64,000 bases of DNA from Erinaceus europaeus (GCF_950295315.1 NC_080171.1:28588682-28652681); one strand, 5' to 3'. Numbered from the stretch's first letter, positions 1 to 12,706 are shown. The notes: a model not told the origin generated them from the letters alone. Numbers and translations are program-made.

Positions 1-705
1 GCATTTCAGATCCTGGATTCCCCCTGGATCTTCCTGCTTGCCTCAGTGCCCATATGGGAGGCAAAGAGGGTCTCCCAGATCTCTGGGATCATTGCCCTGT
101 GCCCAAGGCACCCCTGGGGGGAGTGAATCTTAGCCCCCTTGCCCAAAAGACAGGGGATCGATGCCCTCCAGGGCAGAGAGTGGGGGTGGGGTGAGATAAC
201 CGCTGAGACCAAAAGGGCCTCCTTCCCTTACTGAGCCAGAACCAACCTAGCCTGGGACAAGCAAGGAGAATGGCGGGGTGAGGAGTGGGGGCGCGGCTAA
301 CCAGCACCTGGAACTCGACCCCTAGGGCTGACAACAAGGCCCAGGCCCGCACTTAAGGCCTAGACGCACAAACACAGAAAGGAAAGGCGTACAGAACTGA
401 CTCCGGCAGCGCCTACGCAAAGCCCTTCAGACACACAGAGGCCCCGCAGACCCAGACAAAGACAAGCGCATGAACTTCGGGTTCACCTCTGGGAGCCCCA
501 GATAAGCTGCCCAGTCCTAGGCGCGCCCTCCAGGGGGTCCCTTCAGCCAGATCCCGTTAACCCATCCAGGGCGGGCGGGGCGGGCGGGGCGGGCGCGGCG
601 GTCAGCACAGGCCTGAGGGGCCTGCCGGGAGGATGACAGTGGCGCCCGGCGGTCCAGATCCCAGCCCCGGGGCGACTGCCGCCTGCACCCCGCAACCTGG
701 CTCAC
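1..705 (-). other. NPDC1: NPDC1 intron 1 (left part off window)
   Basis: Sequence downstream of the NPDC1 exon 1 donor, in gene direction. No further NPDC1 exon is recognisable, so the gene continues off the left edge. The part nearest the exon (about 568-600) is a run of overlapping GC boxes (gggcgggcgg) belonging to the CpG island. Intron assignment is inferred from the gene model. Confidence 0.6.
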
Positions 706-1060
706 CCGGACGGGCGGCGGCGGCGGCTGCACCGCGCAGGGCCGCGCCAAGAACGAGGCCGGAGAGCAGCAGCCGCAGCAGCCGCAGGTGCCGCGGGGAG
801 GGTGGAGGGACGGGCGTCGCCATCCTTCAGTGCTGCCGCTGGGGCGGCATGGCACCGCGAGGCTCGGGGGGCGGCACGGACTCGAGTCGTCGCGTCTGGG
901 GAGGCCGCGGAGGAGGAGGGGACAGAGGAGGCGGACGCCCGGGAGCTGACGCCCGAACCCCAGGAGGAGCAGAGGCAGCTCGGCTGACGCTACTGCACAG
1001 GATCCGGGATACCGGGAAGTGCGCCTGCGCGCTCCACCTGCGGGGGCGGGACGACGCCTC
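540..1060 (-). promoter_or_regulatory. NPDC1: CpG island over NPDC1 exon 1
   Basis: Very GC- and CpG-rich block around the NPDC1 start codon with repeated GC boxes (ggggcgggc). No TATA box is seen. The exact transcription start cannot be read from sequence. Confidence 0.6.
706..823 (-). CDS. NPDC1: NPDC1 first coding exon (partial gene)
   Basis: First coding exon of neural proliferation, differentiation and control protein 1, a single-pass membrane protein of neurons linked to reduced proliferation. The reading starts at the ATG complementary to 821-823 and gives MATPVPPPSPRHLRLLRLLL followed by a leucine- and alanine-rich stretch, which I recognise as the NPDC1 signal peptide. The exon supplies 39 codons plus one base and ends at 706 before a GTGAG donor (705-701). 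The rest of the gene lies to the left. Its position next to ENTPD2 on the same strand matches human 9q34.3. The alanine run after the signal peptide (codons about 32-37) is GC-rich and prone to length change. Identity is confident. Only this exon is present, so nothing can be said about whether the gene is intact. Confidence 0.85.
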
Positions 1061-2424
1061 CAGGCTTCCCCTCCCCCTCCGCCAAGTCCAGATCCCCCCC
1101 CACCCACCCTTGAGGCAACTGCAGCCTCAACCCCCTTGCCTTCTGCCGCCTGGGATCTTCTGTGTCTTCCCAAATCTGGTGAGGGTTCGGTCGAGGAAGG
1201 ACTTCCCCGACTCACTGCCCCCTGCCCTCCATTCCTATCCCACTGCCAACTCCCACCCCACCCCCACCCCACTGAAGGGGGATTCTGCCTGGTCCGGGAG
1301 CCCGCAGCACCCGGCACAAGAGGACGCCAGATATACCCAGATGTACAGTGCACAGACACATAAGGCGTGCCCAAGGGCACCCCCGAGCACTTGGATGCCC
1401 GGGAGAAAACACCCACACGCAGAACTAAACGGTGCCGCGGCCACTGTGCTTGCAATGAGGCGGCTGCACTCAGCTAGGCCACCAGGGGGCAAAAGTGACC
1501 TGGAGTTTTGGAGATTCGGCTGGGAGCTGTCCACGGTCCCTTGTGACAGTCTTTTGTGACAGTCTTTAGCTCCCGTGACCCTACGACAAGCACCCGTAAT
1601 TCCGACCCTCACACCCACCTGCTACCTCCTACACCAACTCCACCCCACCTGGAAACCTCCCTTCACTTCATCTAACTGAGAGAACAAAGCTGAGCCTCCT
1701 AAAACTTCTTTGCATCTCACTGCTCTGAAGAGAAACTGGTAGCCATCAGCTTCAGGAAATCTCTGCCAAAGTTAGTAGTGGTGGGGAGCAGAACCACCGT
1801 CCTACCCCATAGGAGGCAGGAGTGGAGCACTGACCAGTGTCTCAGCTACTTTTTCTAGGAAGGGGGATGGGAGAATCAGCCAAAAGCACCTTTTCTCCAA
1901 TGGAGAAAACAATGTTTAGGGTGGGGGCTGCTGGGGCAGGTGGAGGCTGGCTGATGTCTGGGGGGTGGGGAAGTGGGGTAAAGTGTCCCCATGCCATTGG
2001 GGCTTGACTCTAGGGTCAGGATCTCTGAAAGGTTCATCCCTCAGAACAGTGGGCCACTGCATGATCTTTTGTAGACCTGACCTAGACACATCTCCCTGCA
2101 CACATCCCTCTAGGAGTTGCCCCTCTCCCTGCATACTCAGCAGCAGCTTTGCCCACTTTCCCAGTCCCCAGCCCCAGGTCAACTGTAGCATTCAATCTAG
2201 CCTAGGCCACTAATGTAGATGGGCCCTCAAAGAGGCTCTAGGTATTCTGGCACGTCTCTCAGAAGCTGCTCCAGGCCACTACCGGGGAGCAGGGAACCCA
2301 GGTGGTAATGCCCAGGGCTGAACCCATTCCACCCTGGGGACTAGAAGGGAGTCTGTCCAGTCAGTGCAGCTGAGGGAAGGGAGGGTGGCCCCAGGAGACA
2401 GGCCCCATACCAGGAACACTCTAC
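1061..2424. other. Unique intergenic sequence between NPDC1 and ENTPD2
   Basis: No SINE, no convincing exon and no RNA gene seen. It links the upstream side of NPDC1 to the 3' end of ENTPD2. The short open frames here lack recognisable protein similarity. Confidence 0.5.
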
Positions 2425-2440
2425 TGCTCTAAGAAAAATT

Positions 2441-2446
2441 TTTATT
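2441..2446 (-). terminator. ENTPD2: ENTPD2 polyadenylation signal
   Basis: TTTATT on the top strand is AATAAA on the bottom strand, 325 bases beyond the ENTPD2 stop codon. It implies a 3' UTR of about 2425-2770. The next bases in gene direction are ordinary unique sequence. Confidence 0.65.
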
Positions 2447-2770
2447 AAAAAATGTTTATAAGTAGGTGCTGGGCGGGCTCCCAGTGTTCCCCCAAGTGCA
2501 GACCTAAACTTCTAGTGGGTCTGATTTTCTGAATAAAGGCTCCATATCCTACCCACACACACATACACTACAGGCATAGGGGTGACTGGACCACCACCAG
2601 GAGGAGGCAGTGCCAAGGCTGGAGGGTGAGGAGGGGCTGGACCCAGGACTCTCCAGGGCAGGTCGGTTCCAGCTGCTGCTTCAGGGACAGAAATGTTAAG
2701 GATTAAGTGAGTGGAGAGATGAGGGGTTGGGGTGGAGTCGTGGAGGGGTCAGGGCAGCTGCAACCTGGCC

Positions 2771-3301
2771 CTAGATGACGCTGGATGATTTGGTGGAGCG
2801 TGCCTGGCACAGCAGCAAAACGAGCGAGACCAGCATAATAGTGGCGAAGAGCAGGAGGAGGACCACCCAGGAGCTGAGGGCCAAACCCCTGCGCAGTCCC
2901 GGGGGGTCGGCTGGAATCATGTTCGTCAGGTTCAGCATGTATCCCAGCGCCCAGCCTACTGTGGTGTCCCCAGCCTACGAATGAGGGGGCATGGTTTCAG
3001 GGTGCCAGCAATGTGCTGAGGCCCCGCCCCTCCACTAACTCCGCTCCACCTTGGGGCAGGCCCCACCCCTCTATGTCTCCCCCACAGGTCTCGCACCTTC
3101 CTCTGGAAAGTCACATCACTGAAGGTGCGCTCATTGAAGCCATAGCCCTGGCTCAACAGCTGCTGCACGAACATGGCCATGGCACAGTAGTGGGGCAGGT
3201 GGGCCTGCTTCCCTGGAGCTCGGAGCTGTAACTGAGGTGCAGGTGGGTAAACATGGTGCCTGTGACTCCCAGGAGGCCTCTGTTCCACCCAGGCTGTATG
3301 T

Positions 3302-3339
<38 letters not shown>

Positions 3340-6300
3340 CAAAGGTAGAAGCCAAGAGGCACTACTTCCAGACAGGACTTTTCTCTGGAGGAAGTGTCAC
3401 TTCTGTACCACCTGTACTTAACCCGCTGCACTACAGCCCAACTCAAAGTGTCACTTCTGGATGGCACCTGGGTCCAGGAGGTAAACCTGGGGAGATATCC
3501 TGGACCTGCCATCCCCTACCTTTCCACTCCCTGCTCTGCCAGAGACTAAATATATGGGTCAGGATGGAGCCTCCTCCTTGAGCCCTAAAGTCTCTTGCTC
3601 TTTCTCCTAGTCTCCAGTGGGCACCACACACTTCCTTCTTCCAATATCACCACCTGTCTTTACCTGGCACCAGCGTTGGGCCTGTAAACTAGAGTTGTCT
3701 TCAATGCCTCACTCTCCCAGTCCTAGTTCCAGCCCCTCCTGGTTCTACTGCTACATCTCTCCTGAGTCCTCCACAGCCTCCCAGCTAGCTGCTGCCACAT
3801 GGCCTTTGCAGTGGTGGCACTGTTGCCCTGTAGATTTTGACCCCCAGATCAAAGCTCAGGGCAGCTTCTGCAGCCCCTTCCGTCTGGCTGCCAGGCTACT
3901 GTAATAGCCCAGCCTGTTTTCCAGTCTTTTCAGTGACTGCTCCCACCACACTAGGTGTCCTGGACAGTGCTCGGCTTACAGAGAAGAGTAACTAGGAGAA
4001 GGGCTCAGCTAGCCTAGTTTTACCTCATCCCATGTCTGGTTGCAGAGGGTCTTCACAGCTGCCTCCAGCTGCCTCAGGGTGCCCACTGGCAGCCCCATTG
4101 TGGTCCTCATGAAGTCCACCGTGTAGAAGAAGGCAGAGAAGGCCTGAATGCAGGAGAAATGGTGGCACCAGACCTCGACACTTAAGGAGACCCCATCCAG
4201 ACTGCCCTACCCAGACTCACAATGAAGTTTCCTGCCACAGGGGGCTGGAAGACACCATCAAAGGAACACTGGGAGAATTGGCAGGAAGAGAAGTTGAAGA
4301 GCCCAGAGACAAGGTTTCGGCACTGGACAGTGTCACTGCGCCCCCACATGCTGATTCTGGTGCTGCCATTGAAGGTCTGGGGCTGTTGAGCTGCTGTGCA
4401 AGGTGACCTATACATGTCCTGAAGCTGCACTTGAGTGGAATAGCCCCTCGGCCAGCAGGGATGGGAGCCGCCAGTCTAGTGGGAGGAAGAGGGCAATGAG
4501 GGTATGAGTGGCACCATCTCCCAGGCCCCTGATAAGACTCCACCACAAATCCCACTTTCGCAGCATCAAGGCTGTGCTTAAGGCTTCTTGTACTGCTGGG
4601 TGAAAGCCTGCCCTGGCCAGGGCTCAGCTGATTCACCCCAACTGCCCAGTCTCCACCCCTGCAGGGTCCTCTCTTGACCTTCAAGCTGCTGTAAACCTGA
4701 CTCAGAAGTCTGATGCCTGGAGAAACCCTGTCCAGGCTCTGGGCACCCCCCCCCCCCGGTCCCTCTAAGAGGACACAGTGTGATTAGTGAGACGGGGGGG
4801 AGGGCAAAGATGAAGATGCACCTGGAGAACAGCAGCTTGCAGCCTCAGGAGGACCTGGTCTCGGCCATAGCAGAGGAAGCTGTGAGTGTAGACGTGGTAG
4901 GCTTGGCCATATAGCCGAAGCTGAACCTCAGTAGTGGGATCCTCAGCTGGCCTGTCTGTTTCGAAAGTGATCTGTGTGGATGCACCCCCCAGGTCCATGG
5001 CCCCCAGCGTCCCCTTCCTTGGCCGGAACCACAAGCCTGCCCAGTTGTACTGTGGGGAGGGAAGTTGAGTCAGCAGGTGTGTTGCAGGGGGACCCACACC
5101 CCTGCTTGCTGAGCTGGCTCCAAGGCCCACCTTGATGAAGTTCTCCAGCAGGTAGTTGGCAGTCACCCAGCCAAACACCCCCTCTTCCTGGCCAGAGAGG
5201 ATGTGAACCCCACGAAAGTCAAAGGGGTACTGGGTCAGTTTCGACTTCACTGCTCTGAGCACCTTGTCTGAGGTCTCTGGACTGGTGAGGCTGAGACACA
5301 GAGAGGACCCTGAGGGGACTTTCCAGATGGGCACATTGGGTCTGCTCACCAAAGGAGGACCAGCCTAGATGCTGCCCAGGGCATGCTGACCCATCCTGTG
5401 CCAAAGCAGTGCGGGCAGCTGGGCTGGGAGGGCAAGTACACTCACTGGAGCAGGCGCATGCCTGCTGTAGCTCCCAGGTAGAGGGGTGTGGTTGCATGGC
5501 TCTCCTTGGGCACATCCTGCAGTGCCTGGTCCAGGCATTCAGTCAGGCTCTGGCCAGCTCCAGGAGGGTCATCTGCATAGCTGGAGATGCCCCCACCTAG
5601 AGAGAGGTGGTAGCATGGGCCTAAGCCTGGCAGAAACCTCCTAGATAGGCTTTAAACCAACACAGTTTGGAGTTTGGGGCTCCCAACCCAGGTGGCTTCC
5701 CAGCCTGGTCCTCAGAGATGCCCAATTCAGAGAGACAAAGGGGTCCAGCTACCACCAAGTCTCTGAGGTTGCCGCCTGCCCAGTGGGTGTGGACACAGGT
5801 GTCAGGACAAAGGATCAGCTCAGCCTAGCCTCCCAGAGGGCCTGCCTGGGTGTGTCCACCAGCTCCCACCCACCCCCTCTATCTGGGGTGTAGCAGCCAA
5901 TCATATGTCAAGTGAGGCTCTAAACCTTCCAATTCCTACTTACAGTTACTTTCTTGCCTAGAGCTGCCCCTCCTTGGCCCAGAGGCCGAGTTGCTTGGTG
6001 GTGCTAGTGGGGAGAGCACTTTGCATTCCTGCCTGGAAAAGGTCTCTCCCAGCATCAGATAGGGGAGTGACTGCTCAGGCCTACAGAGGCCCAGCAAGGT
6101 CTAAGGGCATCACTGAAAGCACCCCTCAGTGGTACTCTCTGGGGTGTGCAGGCCAGGAGTACCTGGTGTTTGAGAGCCCCTTACCATGCACATCACAGAA
6201 GCTGTGCTGGTTCACAATGCCTGTGTCATTCTCCTTGTCTGCTGGCCACTTGTAGATGAACATGGATGTGTGGGAAGAGCCTGCATCCAGGACGATACCA

Positions 6301-7588
6301 TACTGTGGGATGGGGGGCAGAGGGAAGGGAGGATGTCAGATTGAGGGGGGTGGTGGTGCTGGACTCTCTACCCCACACCCCTCGCCCATGCAGTGGTTGG
6401 AAATTTTAAAGAAATCTCTAAGTCTGGGGAGCCAAGAACAACTAGTAACAAACCTTGTTTGCCAAGGGGTGGGGGTGGGTAGGAGGTGTAGTGGGGTGGA
6501 GGCAGAGCAAAGTGCCCGGGAACCACCTCCCTTCTGTCTCCATCTCTTTGACCTCCACTTAATGCAACAGCAGGGATCCCAGAGGAAAAAAAAGGTACTG
6601 TATGGGCTCTCCCACACAATGGGAGAGGGTCAGCACCCAACTTTCAGGTGCCTTTCTAGCATCTGCTTCCCTAAGACCTAGATTCAATCTGAAGAAAGCC
6701 TGGAATAGGGACTGTCCTCAGCATCATCATCACCACCCGCAGCCCAGCCTGCCACCCCCCCCCCCACTAGGTCCTCCTTAGACCTGAAGCACCCACACAG
6801 TGAACCTGCATCCTCCTGCAGTCTCCCTGGTTCAAATCCAGTAAAGGGTTAAGGGAAGAACTGTTTCCTGGAGGCCCAGTCTGACTGTGAGAGGTCTGAC
6901 CTAGCTCACCCTTTAGCAGCCAGCCAGACTGCAACCCACCAGACATCTCTCTAGGGCCAATGCATTTGGAAGCTGGGGAGGGGGGTCCCTGGGCCCATGC
7001 AACTATTAGAAACTGTCTCGTCCCATATTGGCCAAACACCAAGCCAAAGCACGCTGCGTGGAGTGGCCCGGAACAGCGTGGGGTGAGTGGAGGCACAGTC
7101 CATGGCTCCACCCTTGCCGGGAGTTCTCTGGAGTTCTAGCGACTTGGGCCTTCAGAACCACATCTCCCCGGAAGCACCTTCCTCCTCCGGGTAGACCCCG
7201 GCAGAGAGCGGGGGTGCGGAGTGCCCCGGGCTACACCACTCCCCACAGAAACGTGGGAGCGCGGGGGGGGGGGGGGGCAGGGTTCCACCCCGCCAGGATC
7301 AGAAGCTGAGCGCAGGGTGAGGGATGGGGGGCGGGGCGGTGCAGGCTGCCGGGCGGACGCCGACGCAATCTGGCCCCGCTCGGGCTCGGCTCTGAGTCCT
7401 CCCGCCTGCTCCCTCCCGGGGCGGGCCTGCAGCTCCCGGGCTGCGCGGGTGCGGGCCGCCTAAGCGTGCACCTTGAGAGCTGGCGGCTCCTGGACGTGGC
7501 GGGTGGAGATGCACAGCAGCAGGAGGCCAGCGAGGCCCAGTGCGGTCAGCAGCACCAGCGGCAGCAGCGATAGCAACTTCCCAGCCAT
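2771..7588 (-). CDS. ENTPD2: ENTPD2, ectonucleoside triphosphate diphosphohydrolase 2
   Basis: Cell-surface enzyme that hydrolyses extracellular ATP (preferred over ADP). I read nine coding exons with consistent phases and GT-AG borders: 7472-7588, 6185-6302, 5446-5596, 5131-5290, 4822-5049, 4221-4475, 4024-4143, 3097-3162, 2771-2974. Together they encode 472 residues, close to the known human forms. Apyrase conserved regions appear in order: DAGSSHTS (exon 2), GATAGMRLL (exon 3), [18 protein letters not shown] with the expected catalytic Glu (exon 4), [13 protein letters not shown] (exon 5), GWALGYMLN (exon 9). A hydrophobic anchor follows the start ([20 protein letters not shown]) and another lies near the end ([20 protein letters not shown]), the usual two-anchor topology. 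The start at 7588 is the family Met; an in-frame Met 32 codons upstream has no family support. One N-glycosylation sequon of the human protein (NLT) reads HLT here. Intron 8 carries a CA repeat. No disabling change is seen. Confidence 0.93.
3304..3337. repeat. (CA)n microsatellite
   Basis: About 17 uninterrupted CA units in ENTPD2 intron 8. Confidence 0.95.
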
Positions 7589-7790
7589 GGGCGGGCTCGC
7601 TGGAGAACGAAGCGCTGGCGGAGAGACAGCGGGGAGTGCGGCGCGGAGCTCCCCGACAGGGAGTAGGAACCCGGGGAGGGACACCGACCCGCGAGGGCCA
7701 CTGCTGGCCCCGCCCAGGGCGTCCTGGTCACGCCCATTGTCTGCTCCTCCCGGCCCATCCGCCTCGGGGCCGCGCCTCAGAGCGCAGGTG
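7190..7790 (-). promoter_or_regulatory. ENTPD2: CpG island at ENTPD2 exon 1
   Basis: GC-rich, CpG-rich block around the start codon at 7588, including a poly-G tract at about 7262-7276. No TATA box. A TGAGTCA (AP-1-like) motif sits at 7789-7795 at the upstream edge. Confidence 0.55.
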
Positions 7791-8430
7791 AGTCATCTAT
7801 GTTCTCCCAAGCCCTAGCCTGACCTCCATCACTTGCCGCCTTCCTCCTTGGGCCTCAAAGACTCATTCCCTCTGGCTTACCATCCCCGTCCCCCCTCCAC
7901 CCACGCTCCTTAGGCTTCCCACCAACGTTTTCTGAAGACCACCTCATCCTTCTTCGAAGGCAGGAACCCTGGGTTTGGGGAGGCCTAGGCTAGTCTAGTC
8001 TTGAGAGCCCTGCTTTCCCCTGACCTTGTCCTCAGGGAACCCCGTGGGTTCCCAGCTGAGTCTCTGTCATCCTTCCCTTTGAGAAAGGGCCCCCTGCCTG
8101 CCTTGACGACCCAGCCCAGAGCTACCCTCTTAGATTCATATGGCATGACAGCAATTACGTTGATGCAGATTCCCAAGAGGAAGGCAAACTTAACTGAGAG
8201 CAGGGCTCTACAGGACATGGGAACCTGTGATTTGGTCACTGCAGTGGATTTCTACACTTTTTTTTTTTTTAGAAGAGAAAGTAATCAACTGGGGAGAAAA
8301 AACAGAATAAAGGACACTGCGATTTTAAAATGGATCTTGTAAGGTTTTTCCCATATGTGTACAGACCTTCTGAGTACTGGTCTGGGTGAAAAGATGTAGT
8401 AGACAACCTCGCAAATGAACATTTTTTTAA
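7791..8430. other. Unique sequence upstream of ENTPD2
   Basis: No repeat family and no exon recognised. A T-run at about 8258-8269 is the only simple-sequence feature. Confidence 0.45.
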
Positions 8431-8444
8431 AAAAAATTTATTTA

Positions 8445-8665
8445 TTGGAGATGGGTGACGGCGCAGCTGGTTGAGCGCACATGTTAAAATGCTCAAGGAC
8501 CCAGGTTTAAGCCCGCGGTCCCTACTTGCAGGGGGAAAGCTTTGCGAGTGGTGAAGCAGTGCTGTAGGTGACTCTCTGTTTCTCTCCCTCTCTATCTCCT
8601 CCTCCCCTCTCAGTTGCTGTCTCTATCCAATAAACAAATAAATAAATAAATAAAGATTTTTAAAT
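8445..8665 (+). repeat. Type-2 tRNA-derived SINE
   Basis: Nearly full length: head 'acggcgcagctggttgag', diverged B-box, pyrimidine-rich body and an (AATA)n tail at 8630-8653. Confidence 0.85.
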
Positions 8666-8669
8666 CATG

Positions 8670-8822
8670 ATTAAAAAAGAATGTATTTATTTATTCATGA
8701 GAAAGATAGGAGAAGAAAGAGAACCATACATCACTCTGGTACATGTACTGTCAGCGACTGAACTCAGGACCTCATGCTTGAGAATCCAATGCTTTATCCA
8801 CTGGGTCATTTCCCGGACCACA
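8670..8822 (-). repeat. Type-4 tRNA-derived SINE
   Basis: Antisense copy. Tail side 'atttatttattcatgagaaa' on the left, head 'ccggaccac' on the right. Confidence 0.85.
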
Positions 8823-8826
8823 GCAT

Positions 8827-8852
8827 CGTTCTTCTTCTTCTTCTTCTTCTTC

Positions 8853-8890
<38 letters not shown>
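8827..8890. repeat. (TTC)n(TTA)n compound microsatellite
   Basis: About nine TTC units run directly into about eleven TTA units. Confidence 0.9.
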
Positions 8891-8894
<4 letters not shown>

Positions 8895-9070
8895 TATTTA
8901 CTTATTGGAAAGAGAAAGCCAGAAATTGAGAGGTTAGGGGGAGAGAGGCAGAGAAACACCTGCAATAGTGCTTCACTACTCACCAAGCTTTCCTCCTGCA
9001 AGTGGGGCCTGGGGGCTCGAACCTGAGGCCTTGTGCACTGTAATGTGCACTCAACCACCACCTAGTCCCT
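8891..9070 (-). repeat. Type-2 SINE
   Basis: Antisense. Ends at 'ccacctagtcc' and is moderately diverged. Confidence 0.8.
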
Positions 9071-9075
9071 AAAGC

Positions 9076-9436
9076 ATCATTTTTTTTTATTTAGGAGTTA
9101 TCAGGGCCTCACACATGCATGATTTCACTGCCTGGTTTTATTATTTCTTTATTTCTTTCTTGCTATTAAGGCTTTGCTAGGACTTTGTGCCTGCACAAGT
9201 CCACTTCTCCCAGCAGATTCTTTTCTTTCTCCTCCTCCTCCTTTTCTTCCTTTTTTTTTTTTCCCCCAGATAGAAGATGACAGATCAAGAGAGATAAAGA
9301 CAAAGAGAAGGAGAACCACCACTGCAGTATTCCACTGCTTGTGAAACTTCCCTTTCCCGTAATGTTCCTATGTAGTCAAGGGGGCTGGTGCATGGTAAAA
9401 TGTGCATTCTACTGGTGAGCCATCCCCCAATCGCTA
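9076..9436 (-). repeat. Older SINE-like repeat, unclassified
   Basis: T-rich start, internal CTCCTC stretch and a faint tRNA-like right end ('ggtgagccatcccccaatc'). Too diverged to assign to the four young types. Confidence 0.45.
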
Positions 9437-9447
9437 GGCCATCTTTT

Positions 9448-9671
9448 TAAAAAAAAATTTTTAATTATTATCTGTATTTTATTTACTGGATAGAGACAGC
9501 CAGAAATTGAGAGGGAAGGGGGTGATAGAGAGGGAGAGACAGAGAGACACCTGCAACACTGCTTCACCACTTGCAAAGCATTCCCTCTGCAGGTGGGGAC
9601 TGGGGGCTTGAACCTGAGTCCTTGTGCACTGTAACATGTGCGCTCAACCCGGTGCACAACCACCCAGCCCC
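9448..9671 (-). repeat. Type-2 SINE
   Basis: Antisense, nearly full length, with the clear body 'gagacagccagaaattgaga' and head at 9640-9671. Confidence 0.85.
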
Positions 9672-9674
9672 CCT

Positions 9675-9866
9675 AGGTCATCTTTTAAGCTGGTTATTTC
9701 AGAGAGGAAGAAACAGAGATAAAGCGAGGAAGGTATACCACAGCACTAGAGTTTCCCTCAGTAGTTAGTTCCCTCAGTAGTTCTCATATAGTTCCGGAGT
9801 TCAAACCTAGGCTGCCTGCATAGCAAGGCATGCATCCCACCAAGTGAACTATCTTCCAGCCTCCAA
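9675..9866 (-). repeat. Older SINE-like repeat
   Basis: Antisense tRNA-like right end ('caccaagtgaactatcttcc'). It contains a local duplication 'ccctcagtagtt' at 9758-9781. Confidence 0.45.
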
Positions 9867-9892
9867 AAGTAATATTCTTTTTTTTTTTTTTT

Positions 9893-10056
9893 TGGTAAGG
9901 TATATTTAATTTTTTTAATTAATGAGAGAGAAAGAAGAAGAGGAGAAAGAGAAAAACAGAGCATCACTCTGGCACATTCAATACCAGGGATCAAACTCAG
10001 AACCTCATGCTTTTAAGCCCAGAGCTCTGTTGTACCACTTCTCTGGCAGCCAAAAC
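9893..10056 (-). repeat. Type-4 SINE, diverged
   Basis: Antisense copy with 'gcatcactctggcaca' and 'ctcagaacctcatgctt' landmarks. Confidence 0.7.
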
Positions 10057-10647
10057 ATCATTCTTAATCTACTGCTTCTCAGGTGCCTTCAGTTCAAAAC
10101 CATCCAGGTGCCACTTGGTACTTCCTGAGCAGCCAGTCCTTGGACAGTGGTGCGAGTAAGGCAAAGGGCTCAGCAAAGGAACCTTTCTTTCAGCACTGAC
10201 CTTAATGGAAATAGTGTGGGGGGGAGGGGTAGGAGGCTGCTGAGCCTCTCCAAGCCTGCCAGGCAGCATGAGGCTGGACTGTGTCACAGAGCTCTAGTGC
10301 CTGAGTCGAGGACAGTGGCAGACTGGTCATGGTCACACCAGGCCCCAAGATGTGAGCACATTGGCTCAGATGAACCCAGCCTACAGCTCCTGCTGCAGGG
10401 CCTGTATTTCTGTTGTGTCCCTGCCCCATTGCCTATTGCCTGTTGCCTGGGGGTAGAGTGCACAGAAGCTTGGACTTGGGTTTCCAAGCCAGAAGTTTCC
10501 AAGAGGGGTCAGGGATGGGGTGGGAGGTGCTTACACTCAAGGCTTCATTCCCTGTACTGGGGGAATGAATTTCTTTCTTTTCTTCTTTCTTTTTCACTGG
10601 ATAGAGACAGAGAGAAAATGAGGGGAGAGGGGGATGTATATATATGG

Positions 10648-11139
<492 letters not shown>

Positions 11140-11140
<1 letters not shown>

Positions 11141-11272
11141 CAGAAAGAGACCTGAAGCATTGCTTCCACACTTGTGAAGTTTCTCCCCTGCATATGGGGA
11201 CTGGGGACTTAAGCCAGGGTCCTTGTACATTGTAGCATATGCACTTAACCAAGTGTGCCATAGCCCAGCCCG
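11140..11272 (-). repeat. Type-2 SINE, 3'-truncated
   Basis: Antisense head half only, ending 'gccatagcccagcccgg'. Confidence 0.75.
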
Positions 11273-11275
11273 GGG

Positions 11276-12706
11276 AGGGGGGCAAGTTTTCAGGGAGCCC
11301 ATGTCCTAACTTGGCTCTCCACTACACAGATTGCTGACCTCTATGCTTTGCCTTCTTCCGTGACCCCCTGCATGCCAGTCTGGCCAAGCATCACTCATTT
11401 CTGTGACTGAGAGCCACCCTTCCTTCACGTACTAGGCAAAATGGGAATTCCAGTACCCAGAATCAGAGCCTTCTGGCAGCAGGGGCCATGTGGCAAGGCC
11501 CCCTTGGCAGTGCTAACAATGAAGACCAAAAGGGCTGTCTTTGATGGGGACATGGGGACATGGGGACATGGGCTGGGCACTGCCCTGACTGGCTGGAATT
11601 GACACGGACTATTGGGCTGGCCTGCTGCCGGGACTGAGGGTCTGGTGTCAGGGCTCAGCAAAGGAGCCTTTCTTTCAACTCCAGACCCTAATAGGGAGGG
11701 GGGGACTGCTGAGTCTCTCCAAGCCTGGATGAGCCCCAGCAGAGAGTCTCTGGGTGTGGCTGGCACAGGGCTCCAGGCTGATTTCCCACCAGCCTCCACC
11801 CCCACCCGCACAGCCCTTTCTCCCATCCTATAAAAAAGCCCAAAGGGAGAGGCAGACAAAGAAGGCCTAGAGGGAGCCTTGTTCATGAAAGGGCAACAGA
11901 CTCAGTGATGCAGACAGCACCCCACCCCCCATCCTGCCTGGTGTGCCCCCCAGCCCCCTGATGTTCCAAAGGATGGGGCGGTGGGCTCAGTGGACTCTAG
12001 GGCTGTTGAGAGAGCCGTCTTGTAGCCCAGGGCCTGAAGGAGTCTAGAGAAGGGAGGGAGGCTAGAGCATCCCGGAAGCCAGGAAGCAGATGGGGGGGGG
12101 GGGGCTCTCACACAGAATGAGGGCAGCCCGCCCTTTCTGACCAGGAGATGTTCTTGATCCTTGGGGACCTCTGACTGGGAGGGGAAGGGGGGATTATCCA
12201 GCCCTGGCAGGAACACGGAGTTTGGGTGGGGCAGCCTGGGCCTCAAGGACTGGGGGATGGGGCTGCACATGTGATGCACATGGCTTGGCCCTGGTTCCAG
12301 GAAAAAGTTTCAGCTCTGCCCAGAAGCCCCTGCTGGCACAGGCACCAGATCTCCTTGAAGGGGTTTAGCTGCCCCGGTTTCCTTCACATCCTCTCCTTTT
12401 CCTCATATGCTCATTCAGTTACTCAACAAACAGTGGCCATGGTATTCCAGACAGCATGTTCACAGACAACAGTAGATGCTAGTGAGCTCCGTGGGGTGGC
12501 TGTGGGGAGACAATAGCTCACCTAGGAGGCAGCCTGCTTTATCACACCCACAACCCAGGTTTTAGCCCAGCCCCCATTGCACTGGGGGAGACTTTGGTAC
12601 TATGATGTCTCTCCTTCCCTGTCTCTCTCCCTAACATCTCAGAGTGGTGAAGTCCTCCCTCTCCCCTCCCACTCAAAGAAAAAATAATAATAATGCACCC
12701 CAGGAT
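11276..12706. other. Unique intergenic block upstream of ENTPD2
   Basis: Largely free of recognisable repeats in a repeat-dense region. A 153-codon bottom-strand frame (11425-11886) has no similarity I recognise. It holds a TATAAAAAA motif at 11829-11837 and part of a diverged duplication (11651-11727). No gene is claimed. Confidence 0.45.

Noticed and set aside
517..1559. Long open frames on both strands (about 310 codons each) around NPDC1 exon 1
   Set aside because: They come from CpG-island base composition, overlap each other on opposite strands and show no protein similarity beyond the short NPDC1 exon.
7589..7684. Upstream in-frame start for ENTPD2 at 7684
   Set aside because: It would add 32 residues before the conserved MAGK start and bury the N-terminal anchor. 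No family support.
11425..11886. 153-codon bottom-strand frame in unique intergenic DNA
   Set aside because: No recognisable domain, signal peptide or family resemblance. A frame of this length is expected in GC-rich DNA.
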